In this document: positions 52,026 to 60,375 of the stretch, piece after piece | Layout: each line of letters begins with the position of its first letter | Position numbering within the stretch: the first letter of the stretch is position 1 | DNA from: Limisphaera sp. | GTDB lineage: Bacteria; Verrucomicrobiota; Verrucomicrobiia; Limisphaerales; Limisphaeraceae | NCBI GenBank assembly: GCA_026417315.1 | Contig: JAOADM010000002.1 | Location: 4,175-64,549, forward strand | DNA length: 60,375 nt | Reading direction: 5' to 3' | Made by a program: the position numbers and the translations under genes | The notes under the pieces: generated by a model | Told to the model about the DNA's origin: nothing | Databases searched by the model: none | The model's input: the letters and a program-made list of their open reading frames with translations, nothing else

Positions 52026-53555
52026 TCAGCCAGCGCCCCTCAGCACGCAGGGCAGCCAAAGGGTGACCGTGGCAACGACCGCCACGACACCCACCAGGTC
52101 TGTGACGAGCCCATGCCGCAACATGGTTCCCAACGAAATCCAACCGGATCCATACACCAGGGCGTTCGGCGGCGTGGACACCGGGAGCATGAAGGCCAGG
52201 GAGGCCCCCAAACAAGCCCCGAGCGCGGGGGGCACGGGCCACACGCCTGCGGCCTCCGACACGGCCAGGGCCATGGGCACCACCAGGTTCGCGGTCGCCG
52301 TGTTGGACGTGGTCTCCGTGAGCAACACCGCAATCCCGGTGAACAACACGGTCAGGGTGAACGGATCCGGATTCGGCACGGCGGCTGCCAGCTGCTGGCC
52401 GATCCATTGGCCCAGGCCGCTCGAGACCACGCTCTCGCCCAGCGCCAGCCCGCCTCCGAACAAAAGAATTGTGCCCCAATCCACCGTGCGGACGTCCTCC
52501 CATGAAAGCGTGGATTGTCCCCGGCGGTCTCCTGCGGGCAGGGCAAACAGCAGCAACGCTCCCAGCAAGGCACAGATTTCCTCCGGCAAATGCCGGTGCA
52601 GCCATCGGGAGGCGGCGGTATCGGGGCCCAGCAAAAGACCGGCCAGTCCGGGCAGCAACCAGAGCGTCACGGTGAGCGCGAACACCGCGAGCACCTGAAT
52701 TTCCCCTCGCCGCCACGGACCCAATTGGGCGCGGGCGGTTGCCAGCCAGGTGGTCGCATTGCTCCACGCCCCGTTCGGGGCCGGGCAGACCCGGTGGAAA
52801 TACACAACCAGAAACCCTGCCAGCACCAGGGCGATGGGCAGGCCCAGGGCCACCCACTGCAGGAAGGAGATTTCCACCCCGGCCTGCTCGCGCAGAAGGG
52901 CCATCCCAATCAGGTTGGGCGGCGACCCGACGGGTGTGGCCATCCCACCGATGGAGGCTCCGAACGCGGTCACCAGCATCAGCGCCTTTGTGTACGGGAG
53001 GTCAGCCGGGTCCACGGGTTGGCCCGTCAGGACGCTCTGTCGGCGCGCCATTTCCCGCAGCAGGGCCGCTCCCATGGGAAACATCATGGCCGCCGTGGTC
53101 GTGTTGGAGATCCACATGGAAAGCAGCACGCACGTGACGGTATAGGCCGTCAGCAGCCGCGCCGGCCGATCCGCCACGCCGGGGAGGCTCATCAAAGCCA
53201 GCGCCAGGCGTCGGCTCAACCCGTGCCGGACCATTGCGGCGGCCAACAGAAAGCTGCCCAAAAACAAAAACAGCACCGGGTGACCGAAACTTTGGAACAC
53301 GGACCGGACCTCGCCCACGCCCAACAAAACACACAAACACGGGCCCAACAGCGCTGTCGCGCCCAGCGGTAACGCCTCGCTCAGCCACAGCACCATGACC
53401 AGGCCCAGGATCGCCAGCATGCGATGGGCCGGCTCCGGGAGACCGTCGAACGGCCAGGCCCAGAGCCCGACAAACACCACGGGGGCCAGAATCCATCCTC
53501 CTCGCCGGCGATACCGTTCAAAGGTGGGCAAGGGGGGCGCTGCAGGCTCCGCCAT
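52026..53555 (-). CDS. SLC13/DASS-family sodium:anion symporter
   Basis: 509 residues from ATG 53555 (GAGG nine bases upstream); a GTG at 53573 is also possible. Ten or more hydrophobic helices. Contains the paired SNT motifs of the family: ISNTTTAAMMFP in the first half and ETTSNTATANLVVP in the second, each followed by an ASIGG or STPPN hairpin (GMATPVGSPPN, MLPVSTPPNALVYG). Transports di- or tricarboxylates or sulfate with Na+. Divergent from topB; both have short-leader promoters in the 230-base gap. Confidence 0.92.
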   Translation of the reverse strand: MAEPAAPPLPTFERYRRRGGWILAPVVFVGLWAWPFDGLPEPAHRMLAILGLVMVLWLSEALPLGATALLGPCLCVLLGVGEVRSVFQSFGHPVLFLFLGSFLLAAAMVRHGLSRRLALALMSLPGVADRPARLLTAYTVTCVLLSMWISNTTTAAMMFPMGAALLREMARRQSVLTGQPVDPADLPYTKALMLVTAFGASIGGMATPVGSPPNLIGMALLREQAGVEISFLQWVALGLPIALVLAGFLVVYFHRVCPAPNGAWSNATTWLATARAQLGPWRRGEIQVLAVFALTVTLWLLPGLAGLLLGPDTAASRWLHRHLPEEICALLGALLLFALPAGDRRGQSTLSWEDVRTVDWGTILLFGGGLALGESVVSSGLGQWIGQQLAAAVPNPDPFTLTVLFTGIAVLLTETTSNTATANLVVPMALAVSEAAGVWPVPPALGACLGASLAFMLPVSTPPNALVYGSGWISLGTMLRHGLVTDLVGVVAVVATVTLWLPCVLRGAG

Positions 53556-53581
53556 GGCCGCATCCTCGTGCACGCTTCCGC

Positions 53582-53610
53582 TTAATCTGCAAATCCCCGG
53601 GCTTTGCCAA
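53582..53610 (-). promoter_or_regulatory. Promoter of the SLC13 gene
   Basis: Minus strand TTGGCA (53610-53605), 17-bp spacer, GATTAA (53587-53582). Eight bases to a GTG at 53573 and 26 to the preferred ATG at 53555. Confidence 0.4.
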
Positions 53611-53757
53611 GTCCGAATCCTGCGCCGGCCGGCCGGTTCTTGAAGCCCTCGTCCCGGCCCGCCGGGGCCGGCCCGGGCTGCGCGCCGGGGCTGCGAAAGC
53701 TGTGGCGCAGGGCCGCCTCCGGCGCGACACTTCGACGAGCACGCTCGGAAGTTGGGG

Positions 53758-53786
53758 TTGCGCGGGGCGGGTTCTTGGCGTTAATG
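53758..53786 (+). promoter_or_regulatory. topB promoter
   Basis: TTGCGC (53758-53763), 17-bp spacer, TTAATG (53781-53786), nine bases before the ATG at 53796. The -10 overlaps a competing ATG at 53784, which favours 53796 as the start. Confidence 0.4.
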
Positions 53787-53795
53787 GTTCACGCT

Positions 53796-56654
53796 ATGGG
53801 CAAGGCCCTGGTCATCGCAGAGAAGCCCTCCGTGGCGGCGGACATCGCCCGCGCCCTGGGTGGCTGCAAAAAAGTGGGCGACCACTACGAGAACGACCGG
53901 TACGTCATCTCGTCAGCGGTCGGCCACCTGTTGGAATTGACACCGCCGGAAGGGGTCGAGCCCGCCCGGGGCAAGTGGAGTTTTCATCACCTGCCGGTGT
54001 TGCCGGACCACTTTGATCTGCAGCCCATCGAGAAGAGTGCGGCCCGACTCAAGCATCTGATCCGGCTGATCCAGCGGCCGGACGTGGAGGAGATCATCAA
54101 CGCCTGCGATGCCGGGCGGGAAGGCGAACTGATCTTCCGCAACATCATTCGCTATTCGGGCACGCGCAAACCGATCCGGCGGCTGTGGCTGCAATCGATG
54201 ACCCCCGCCGCCATCCGGGAGGGGTTTCAACACCTGCGTTCGGACGAGGAAATGCAGCCACTGGCCGAGGCTGCCATCAGTCGTGCCGAGGCCGACTGGT
54301 TGGTTGGCATCAACGGCACGCGCGCCATGACGGCGTTCAATTCCAAGTCCGGCGGCTTCTTCAAGACCACGGTGGGCCGGGTTCAGACCCCCACCCTGGC
54401 CATCGTGGTGGAACGCGAAAACCGGATCCGGCGGTTCGTCCCGCGCCCTTACTGGGAGGTGGTGGCCACCTTCACCTGCGCGGCCGGCACGTACACCGGT
54501 CGGTGGTTCGACGAAAAGTTCGTCAAGCCGGAGGGACGGGACGCGGATCCGGACCTCAAACCGGAACGGTTGTGGGAGCTGGCGCGGGCGGAGGATCTTC
54601 GCGCCCGTTGTCTGGGCCAGTCCGGCACGGTCACCGAGGAAAGCAAACCCTCCAGCCAGCCGGCCCCGTTGTTGTTCGATCTGACCAGCCTGCAGCGCGA
54701 GGCCAACGCGCGGTTCGGTTTCAGCGCCAGTCGCACGCTCCAGCTGGCGCAGGCCCTCTACGAACGACACAAGGTGTTGACCTACCCGCGCACCGATTCG
54801 CGAGCGCTGCCCGAGGACTACCTGGAGACCGTCCGCACCACGTTGCAAGCGCTCGCCCAGACCGCCTACGGTCCGTTCGCCTCGGAAATCCTGGAGCAGG
54901 GCTGGGTCCGCCCCAACAAGCGGGTCTTCGACAATGCCAAGGTCTCCGATCACTTTGCCATCATCCCCACGCCCCAGCCGCCCAGGAATCTCAACGAGGC
55001 GGAGCAAAAGCTCTATGATCTGGTCGCCCGCCGCTTCCTGGCCGTGTTCTACCCGGCGGCCGAATTCCTCGAAACCATCCGCATCACCCGCGTGGCCGGA
55101 GAGCCGTTCAAGAGCGTCGGACGTGTGCTGGTGAAGCCGGGCTGGATGGTCGTTTACGGCAAGGAAGCCCCCGGCGCCGAGGAAACCCCCCGGTTGCCGC
55201 CGATTCGGCCCGACGAGACCGTTCACACCCGCGAAATCGAAATCAAGGCCGGCCAGACCAAGCCCCCGCCCCGCTTCACGGAGGCCACGCTGCTCACGGC
55301 CATGGAAGGGGCGGGGAAACTTGTCGAAGACGACGAGTTGCGCGAGGCCATGCGCGAAAAGGGCCTGGGTACTCCGGCCACCCGCGCGGCCATCATCGAG
55401 GGTCTCATCGAGGAAAAGTACCTCGTACGGCAGGGGCGCGAGCTGGTCCCCACTGCCAAGGCCTTCGCGCTGATGGAGCTGCTCAACGGCCTGGGCATCC
55501 CCGAGCTCACCAAACCGGAACTGACCGGCGACTGGGAGTACCAACTGCGCCAGGTCCAGCGCCGCCAGAAAACCCGCGAGGAATTCATGCAGGGCATCCG
55601 CGAAATGACCCGGCGCATCGTGGAACGCGCCAAACAGTACGAGCTCGACACCATCCCGGGTGATTTCGGCGTGTTGCAGGCGCCCTGCCCCAAATGCGGC
55701 GGCGAAATCCATGAAAAGTACAAGACCTACCAGTGCGTACGGCCCGGCTGCGACTTTGCCATCCCCAAGATCCTCGGGGGCCGAATGTTCGAACTGGACG
55801 AGGTGGAAGCCTTGTTGCGCGACAAACAGGTCGGCCCCCTGCAGGGCTTCCGAAGCAAAACCGGCCGTCCGTTCAATGCCATCCTCCGCCTCAGCCCGGC
55901 GGGTCGGGTCGAATTCGATTTCGGACAGGCCACCGCCTCCGACGCCGGCGGTGCAGCCGATACGCCGCCTCCCGACTTTTCCCAGCAGCAGCCCCTGGGG
56001 CCGTGCCCCCGCTGCGGCGCCCCGGTGTACGAAGCCGGAATGCATTATGTCTGCGCCAAAGCGGTGGGGCCGGACAAAGCCTGTTCCTTCCGCGTCGGCC
56101 GCGTCATCCTTCAACAGCCGGTGGAACCCGCCCAGATGCGCAAGATCCTCACCGAAGGGAAAAGCGATTTGCTGCCCGGTTTCATCTCCAATCGCAACCA
56201 CCGAAAGTTCGAAGCCTACCTGGTTCTCCAAGACGGCGACGTGAAGTTCGAATTCGCCCCTCGCGAACCCGGCGCCCGGACGCGCCGGGTGCGCGCCACC
56301 GCCGCCCCCCCGGCCCCGGTGGATCTCTCCGGCCTCACGCCGTTGGGTTCATGTCCCAAATGCAAGGGCCGCGTCTTCGAGACCCCGGAGGATTATCGCT
56401 GTGAAAACACCCAGGCCGCCACGCGACCCTGCACCTTTCGCCTGGCCAAAACCATTCTTCAGCAACCGCTGCCGCCCGAGCAGGTCCGCAAGCTCTTGAG
56501 CGAGGGCCGCACCGACCGACTCGACCGGTTTGTGTCTCAAAAGACCGGGCGCCCGTTCGCCGCCTTCCTCGTGCTGGGCCCCAAAGGCAAGGTCAAATTC
56601 GAATTCCCCGAACGAGAGACCCCCGACACAACCCGGGAGCCAACCACGGCTTGA
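53796..56654 (+). CDS. topB: DNA topoisomerase III (type IA) with three C-terminal zinc-ribbon repeats
   Basis: 952 residues. Toprim domain (ALVIAEKPSVAADIA; ACDAGREGELIFR with D105), TopA-like core with VGRVQTPTLAIVVERE and the catalytic Tyr Y330 in LTYPRTDSR, then EKGLGTPATRAAIIEGL. The C-terminal ~270 residues hold three repeats, each a zinc ribbon (CPKCGGEIHEKY...C...C; CPRCGAPVY...; CPKCKGRVF...) followed by a KTGRPF-type beta unit (for example SKTGRPFNAILRL, SQKTGRPFAAFLVL). Relaxes and decatenates DNA through single-strand passage. Followed by xerC after 30 bases, so a DNA-processing operon is likely. Confidence 0.95.
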   Translation: MGKALVIAEKPSVAADIARALGGCKKVGDHYENDRYVISSAVGHLLELTPPEGVEPARGKWSFHHLPVLPDHFDLQPIEKSAARLKHLIRLIQRPDVEEIINACDAGREGELIFRNIIRYSGTRKPIRRLWLQSMTPAAIREGFQHLRSDEEMQPLAEAAISRAEADWLVGINGTRAMTAFNSKSGGFFKTTVGRVQTPTLAIVVERENRIRRFVPRPYWEVVATFTCAAGTYTGRWFDEKFVKPEGRDADPDLKPERLWELARAEDLRARCLGQSGTVTEESKPSSQPAPLLFDLTSLQREANARFGFSASRTLQLAQALYERHKVLTYPRTDSRALPEDYLETVRTTLQALAQTAYGPFASEILEQGWVRPNKRVFDNAKVSDHFAIIPTPQPPRNLNEAEQKLYDLVARRFLAVFYPAAEFLETIRITRVAGEPFKSVGRVLVKPGWMVVYGKEAPGAEETPRLPPIRPDETVHTREIEIKAGQTKPPPRFTEATLLTAMEGAGKLVEDDELREAMREKGLGTPATRAAIIEGLIEEKYLVRQGRELVPTAKAFALMELLNGLGIPELTKPELTGDWEYQLRQVQRRQKTREEFMQGIREMTRRIVERAKQYELDTIPGDFGVLQAPCPKCGGEIHEKYKTYQCVRPGCDFAIPKILGGRMFELDEVEALLRDKQVGPLQGFRSKTGRPFNAILRLSPAGRVEFDFGQATASDAGGAADTPPPDFSQQQPLGPCPRCGAPVYEAGMHYVCAKAVGPDKACSFRVGRVILQQPVEPAQMRKILTEGKSDLLPGFISNRNHRKFEAYLVLQDGDVKFEFAPREPGARTRRVRATAAPPAPVDLSGLTPLGSCPKCKGRVFETPEDYRCENTQAATRPCTFRLAKTILQQPLPPEQVRKLLSEGRTDRLDRFVSQKTGRPFAAFLVLGPKGKVKFEFPERETPDTTREPTTA

Positions 56655-56684
56655 ACGACCCGACCCGCGCCGGTCCCCATTCCC

Positions 56685-57785
56685 ATGTGGCCCGATCCCG
56701 ACCCTTCCGATCGCCCGGCCCGCTCCAATCCCCAGCCCGAGACTCAAGACTCTCCTGCCCCACCCCGGCCCCCGACACCGCCCCCCGGCGGGGCGTCCGA
56801 CCCGGACGCCGATGTGGAGGCTTTCCTAGAGTACCTGGCCACGGAACGCGGTGCCCCGCCCTACACCTGTCGCAACTACCGCACCGCCCTCGAAGCCTTC
56901 CGCCGCTGGTACCGCGAAACGCGACAGATGCTCCCGGCTTGGGCCGGGCTCCACCGCGATGACTTCCGCGCTTTTTTGCGGCATCTGGGCCGCCAGAACC
57001 TCGGACGCGCCACCATCCGGCTCTGGTTCAGTGCGCTGCGCAGCTTCTACCGGTTTCTCGTCCGTCGCGGCCGCGCCGCGGCCTCTCCCGTGCACGGTCT
57101 CGATTTGCCCAAACTGCCGCGCCGGCTCCCCCGCCATCTGACCGTCCAGCAACTGGTTCAACTGCTCCGCGCCCCTTTCCAGGCCCTGCAAGCCGCGACT
57201 ACCCGGGCCCAGACCCGCCGGGGCCGTCCGCCCCTGGCCGTGGCGTATTACCGCGATTACGCCATCCTGGAGACGATATATTCCTGCGGCCTGCGTATCA
57301 GCGAACTCTGCGGCCTGCGGGTTGGCGACATCCACTGGCAGGAGGCCTTGGTCCGCGTCCGGGGCAAGGGCCGCAAAGAACGCCTCGTCCCCATCGGGGA
57401 GCCGGCCCTGGAGGCGATTCAAACCTATTGGAATCTCCTGCCGGAGCCGCCGGCCCCGGATCACCCCGTGTTCCAATCCCACTCGCCCCGCGCAGGGCGG
57501 CCTTCGCGTCGGCGGCCTTCCTCCTCCGCCGGCCCCGCCCCGATCACGGCCAACCTGCTGCAGCGCCGCCTGAAAATGTATCTCGTGTGGGCCGGTCTCG
57601 ACCCCGCCATTACGCCCCATCAACTCCGGCACAGTTACGCCACGCACCTGTTGCAGAACGGCGCCGATTTGCGCGTGGTGCAGGAACTGCTCGGCCACGC
57701 CCACCTGGTCACCACCCAGGTATACACGCATGTCACCACCGACCGCCTCAAACGCGTGTACGACCAGTCCCATCCGCGCGCCTGA
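56685..57785 (+). CDS. xerC: Tyrosine recombinase XerC/XerD-like
   Basis: 366 residues. The N-terminal ~42 residues are Pro-rich, then a SAM-like core-binding domain (FLEYLATERGAPPYTCRNYRTALEAF) and the catalytic domain with R204 (CGLRISELCGL), K228 (RGKGRKERLVPIG), H312/R315 (HQLRHSYATHLL), H338 (LGHAHLVTTQ) and nucleophile Y347. A Ser/Arg-rich insertion lies at about 262-285. Acts in chromosome-dimer resolution. Placed next to topB and without phage genes or att-like repeats, so a housekeeping Xer is more likely than an integrase. XerC versus XerD cannot be told by eye. Confidence 0.88.
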   Translation: MWPDPDPSDRPARSNPQPETQDSPAPPRPPTPPPGGASDPDADVEAFLEYLATERGAPPYTCRNYRTALEAFRRWYRETRQMLPAWAGLHRDDFRAFLRHLGRQNLGRATIRLWFSALRSFYRFLVRRGRAAASPVHGLDLPKLPRRLPRHLTVQQLVQLLRAPFQALQAATTRAQTRRGRPPLAVAYYRDYAILETIYSCGLRISELCGLRVGDIHWQEALVRVRGKGRKERLVPIGEPALEAIQTYWNLLPEPPAPDHPVFQSHSPRAGRPSRRRPSSSAGPAPITANLLQRRLKMYLVWAGLDPAITPHQLRHSYATHLLQNGADLRVVQELLGHAHLVTTQVYTHVTTDRLKRVYDQSHPRA

Positions 57786-58243
57786 ACGGCTGACAGAAGG
57801 GGGCGTGGGCCGACAGAAACCCCGGATCACGCCAATTCCGCATCGGCCGTCGGGTTGGATCGATGAGCCTTGTAGTGCTGAGGGGGGCGAAGCACTCGCA
57901 GCAACAGAGCCCGTGCCCTCGAGCCCGCTTGGCCCGCGTCCGACCGGAGCATCTCGAAGCGCGAGCTGCGGGAACAACCACCCGCCGGGCCTTCTGACTT
58001 TTCGTGGACAGCTACGGGTCGGGCAGACCCGATCCCAAGTTCCGGGCAGCCACTCGACTCCCTTGGGCCGTTGTCCCTGACGGGCCCACAGTGCGCGACC
58101 CTCCGTTTTCCAACTCGACCCCGCCGCGCCGAGTGTACGGCTCGGCCGGGTCCTGCGACCGGGACAACCTCACCATTCCGACCGCTCCCGGGCATGCCTC
58201 CGCAAGCTCCTGCGAGCGGCGCATGCGTGTGTCCCGCCGAATC

Positions 58244-58325
58244 CCGCCCTCAGGCGGGATGAATGGCGGCGACCCGGTTACCCAGGGCGTTGCCCCGGGC
58301 TGGTGAGTTTTCGCCCCGTTGGGGC
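58244..58325. repeat. Cluster of three short palindromes
   Basis: ATCCCGCC-CTCA-GGCGGGAT (58244-58263, perfect), CCCAGGGC-GTT-GCCCCGGG (58281-58299, one mismatch) and GCCCC-GTT-GGGGC (58313-58325, perfect). The GTT-looped units recur at 35603. Composite palindromic intergenic repeats of this look are common in Verrucomicrobiota and Planctomycetota genomes. Confidence 0.65.
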
Positions 58326-58418
58326 AATCACTCAGTGCGCTGGCGGAACGCACATTCCCCCGGCAGCGAAGTGATCCGGTGGCCCGGGGCGCTACCCTGA
58401 ACCGGCGCGTCCGCACCC

Positions 58419-58690
58419 TCTCGGGGCAAACCCACGGCGCGGCGAAGGCACGGAACCTTTCCGACCCTGGATGGGCTCGTTGGGGGTAGATCTTGCAAGG
58501 GCTGTTTGGGAGGATCGAGGCGTGGATCTTTGGCGTGGGACAGGGCTCCCTGGCACCGCAAATCCGCGGTCCCTGCGCTTTCCGGTGTCGAAGAGAGCCA
58601 AAAATCCGGCGGCATTTGGGAGGTGCTCGGCACCCAAGAGCCGAGGGAAAAGCGCGTTTCCCGGGAATGCTTGCATTCGGCGCCCGGTGA
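58419..58690 (-). repeat. Dispersed non-coding repeat, copy 2
   Basis: Read on the minus strand it parallels 34988-35252. Block one (58690 to ~58595) has GAATGCAAGCATTCCCGGG and CGCTTTTCCCTCGGCT. The middle has GGAAAGCGC, GGACCGCGGA, CCAGGGAGCCCTGTC. Block two (58489-58419) has CATCCAGGGTCGGAAAGG and CCTTCGCCGCGCCGTGG. Order and spacing are kept within about ten bases; no open frame is conserved. Confidence 0.6.
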
Positions 58691-58762
58691 ATGCGCCCCT
58701 CCGCAAGGCACGCCGGGTTCACGACTCGACGGCGCCGGTGCGAGCGTCTAGTTTTGGCCGCC

Positions 58763-60001
58763 ATGGAAGCAAGCACCGTCGAAAGCCTGCCGGATGCACG
58801 AGGGCATTTCGGACCCTACGGAGGTCGGTTCGTGCCCGAAACCCTGATGCATCCGCTCGAAGAACTCGAGGCCGAATATCGAAAGGCCAGCGCAGACCCT
58901 GCGTTCCAGGCCGAATTCGAATACTACCTCCGCGAATTCTGCGGCCGGCCCACGCCGCTGTATCTGGCCGAGCGTCTGACTCGCCAACTGGGCGGCGCCC
59001 GCATCTACCTCAAACGCGAAGACCTGCTGCACACGGGCGCTCACAAGATCAACAACTGCATCGGCCAGGCCCTGCTGGCCCGGCGGATGGGCAAGCGCCG
59101 CGTGATTGCAGAAACCGGCGCCGGACAACACGGCGTGGCCACGGCCACCGTGGCCGCCATGTTCGGCATGGAATGCGTCATTTACATGGGGGCGGTGGAC
59201 TGCGCCCGACAGGCCCTGAATGTTTACCGGATGAAACTGCTGGGGGCGGAGGTGGTGCCGGTCACCGCCGGCCAGCAGACACTCAAGGAGGCCATCAACG
59301 AGGCCATGCGCGACTGGGTGACCAACGTGCGCACCACCCATTACATCCTGGGCACCGTGTATGGCGCGCACCCCTATCCTCTCATGGTCCGAAACTTCCA
59401 ACGCGTCATCGGAGAAGAAGCCCGTCGCCAAATCCTGGAAAAAGAGGGGCGACTGCCGGATCTGTTGATTGCCTGTGTGGGGGGCGGGTCCAACGCGATG
59501 GGTCTGTTCCATGCCTTTTTGGGGGATGCAGAGGTTCAGATGGTCGGCGTGGAAGCCGGCGGCGAGGGGATTCAACCCGGCAAACATGCAGCCCGATTTC
59601 AGGGTGGATCGCTGGGCGTCTTGCAGGGCACCCGCTCGTACCTGCTGCAGGACGAGTGGGGCCAGATTCAGCTCACCCACAGCGTGAGCGCCGGCCTCGA
59701 TTACGCGGCCGTGGGCCCCGAGCACGCCTGGCTGCGCGACCAGGGCCGGGTGACCTACACCTATGCCACGGACGAAGAGGCGCTGGAGGCCTTCGAACGG
59801 CTGGCCCGCACCGAGGGCATCCTGCCCGCCCTCGAGAGCGCCCACGCGGTGGCCGAAGCGATCAAACGCGCCCCGGCCATGCGGCCCGATCAAATCATCA
59901 TCGTCAATCTCTCGGGACGGGGCGACAAAGACGTCGCCCAGGTGGCCGCGCGGCGCAAGCTCTCCCTGCCGGTGTCACTGGAATCGGTACCATCGCACTG
60001 A
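58763..60001 (+). CDS. trpB: Tryptophan synthase beta chain
   Basis: 412 residues from ATG 58763. N-terminal [25 protein letters not shown] lysine K95 in [52 protein letters not shown], the phosphate-binding [16 protein letters not shown] and C-terminal NLSGRGDKD. Standard TrpB1 type. Joins indole and serine to make tryptophan. No trpA or other trp gene follows within the window, since the next gene is hypC on its own promoter. Confidence 0.97.
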   Translation: MEASTVESLPDARGHFGPYGGRFVPETLMHPLEELEAEYRKASADPAFQAEFEYYLREFCGRPTPLYLAERLTRQLGGARIYLKREDLLHTGAHKINNCIGQALLARRMGKRRVIAETGAGQHGVATATVAAMFGMECVIYMGAVDCARQALNVYRMKLLGAEVVPVTAGQQTLKEAINEAMRDWVTNVRTTHYILGTVYGAHPYPLMVRNFQRVIGEEARRQILEKEGRLPDLLIACVGGGSNAMGLFHAFLGDAEVQMVGVEAGGEGIQPGKHAARFQGGSLGVLQGTRSYLLQDEWGQIQLTHSVSAGLDYAAVGPEHAWLRDQGRVTYTYATDEEALEAFERLARTEGILPALESAHAVAEAIKRAPAMRPDQIIIVNLSGRGDKDVAQVAARRKLSLPVSLESVPSH

Positions 60002-60201
60002 CGCCGCGATGCTTCGCTTTCGCCCTCGGCGGTGGGCCGGGGCCGGGCGCAAACGCTCGCCCGGTGCAAGGGTTTGGGCACTGACCCGGACTTTTGACCC
60101 CGTCCAATGCCGGGAGCCGACCCCGGCCTGAGTCGCCCGGGCACAGGGTGGGTCTCGATCGCGCCGGGGCGAACCCTGCCCCGCGAGGAGACAGGAGACG
60201 T

Positions 60202-60230
60202 TTGCCAGGCAGGCCGGTCTCCGCTAGACA
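60202..60230 (+). promoter_or_regulatory. hypC promoter with very short leader
   Basis: TTGCCA (60202-60207), 17-bp spacer, TAGACA (60225-60230), nine bases before the ATG at 60240. Confidence 0.5.
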
Positions 60231-60239
60231 TACGGTGTC

Positions 60240-60375
60240 ATGTGCCTCGCAGTACCAGGAAAACTGCTCAGCGTGAGCGGGGAGGACCCTCTGGAGCGGA
60301 CCGGCCGCGTCAGTTTCGGGGGCGTCATCAAGGAGGTCAGCCTCGCTTGTGTGCCCGAGGCCAAACCCGGGGACC
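60240..60375 (+). CDS. hypC: Hydrogenase maturation chaperone HypC/HybG (3' end outside window)
   Basis: First 45 residues only; the gene runs off the window. Begins MCLAVPGKLL with the essential Cys2, then RVSFGGVIKEVSLACVPEAKPGD, matching the HypC/HupF family (about 80-95 residues). HypC carries the Fe(CN)2CO unit with HypD and passes it to [NiFe]-hydrogenase large subunits. Suggests that hyp or hydrogenase genes lie just beyond 60375. Confidence 0.93.
   Translation, partial: MCLAVPGKLLSVSGEDPLERTGRVSFGGVIKEVSLACVPEAKPGD

Larger units (their letters stand above)
57786..58762. other. Repeat-rich intergenic region before trpB
   Basis: About 1 kb with no gene. Holds a set of palindromes at 58244-58325 and copy 2 of a dispersed repeat at 58419-58690. 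A TAGTTT eight bases before the trpB ATG could be a -10 with a poor -35. Confidence 0.6.

Noticed and set aside
53913-56231. 772-codon open frame opposite topB
   Set aside because: Antisense shadow in high-GC sequence. topB carries all catalytic and zinc-ribbon motifs in the other strand.
56685-57785. xerC as an integrase of a mobile element
   Set aside because: No tRNA-end duplication, phage or conjugation genes, or terminal repeats nearby; it is in a likely operon with topB.

Overview
This is a high-GC bacterial chromosome segment with long spacers between genes (0.3 to 1.9 kb). It most likely comes from the Verrucomicrobiota (Pedosphaera/Limisphaera-like). That is an inference from the type of secreted protein (beta-helix and Fn3-like ends closing in a short FYRV- or FFRLV-like strand), the long-form IspG, the scattered pseudopilin secretion genes and the chromosomal housekeeping content. 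No plasmid, phage, transposase or CRISPR feature was seen.

Layout. 1-2.2 kb: a VanZ-like membrane protein and the N-terminal part of ComEC, both minus strand. 2.2-4.1 kb: no protein gene, but a dense run of perfect hairpins read on the minus strand, bounded by a candidate promoter and a textbook intrinsic terminator (candidate large structured RNA). 4.1-15.7 kb: a carbohydrate-degradation block with GH43-like, GH28-like, parallel beta-helix, GH36-type and GH27 proteins, plus a small zincin. 15.8-18.4 kb: HIT protein, nrdR coupled to a possible ATP-cone-like gene, and tRNA-Val and tRNA-Arg. 18.8-26.1 kb: haem and quinone genes (hemB, hemY-hemH, ubiE), an FHA membrane protein, a lone receiver protein and a PHP phosphatase. 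26.5-34.8 kb: nine collinear and mostly ATGA-overlapping genes, rseP-ispG-BON-gspE-gspF-gspF2 and three pseudopilin-like genes. 34.8-35.9 kb: repeat-rich spacer. 35.9-39.3 kb: small zinc-ribbon and TMEM14 proteins, then metY-metX. 39.6-44.0 kb: ABC ATPase, permease and a large helical partner. 44.5-53.6 kb: a membrane Zn-peptidase, a giant secreted subtilase, ribBA and an SLC13 transporter. 53.8-60.4 kb: topB-xerC, a second repeat-rich spacer, trpB and the start of hypC.

How the parts fit. The organism appears to secrete enzymes against pectin- and galactose-containing plant polysaccharides and against proteins. The window also carries a compact pseudopilin assembly system that could help move or display such proteins, although no secretin or major pseudopilin is present here. 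Biosynthetic genes cover haem, menaquinone, isoprenoid, riboflavin, methionine and tryptophan.

The most interesting non-coding signals are: the ~0.87 kb hairpin-rich minus-strand element at 2953-3819; a ~270 bp non-coding repeat present at both 35.0 kb and 58.5 kb; a recurring promoter form (TTGCC-like -35, 15-17 bp, TAnnnT-like -10) that sits only 5-12 bases before the start codon of many genes, implying leaderless or nearly leaderless transcripts; and a strong G-quadruplex motif covering the ribosome-binding region of ribBA.
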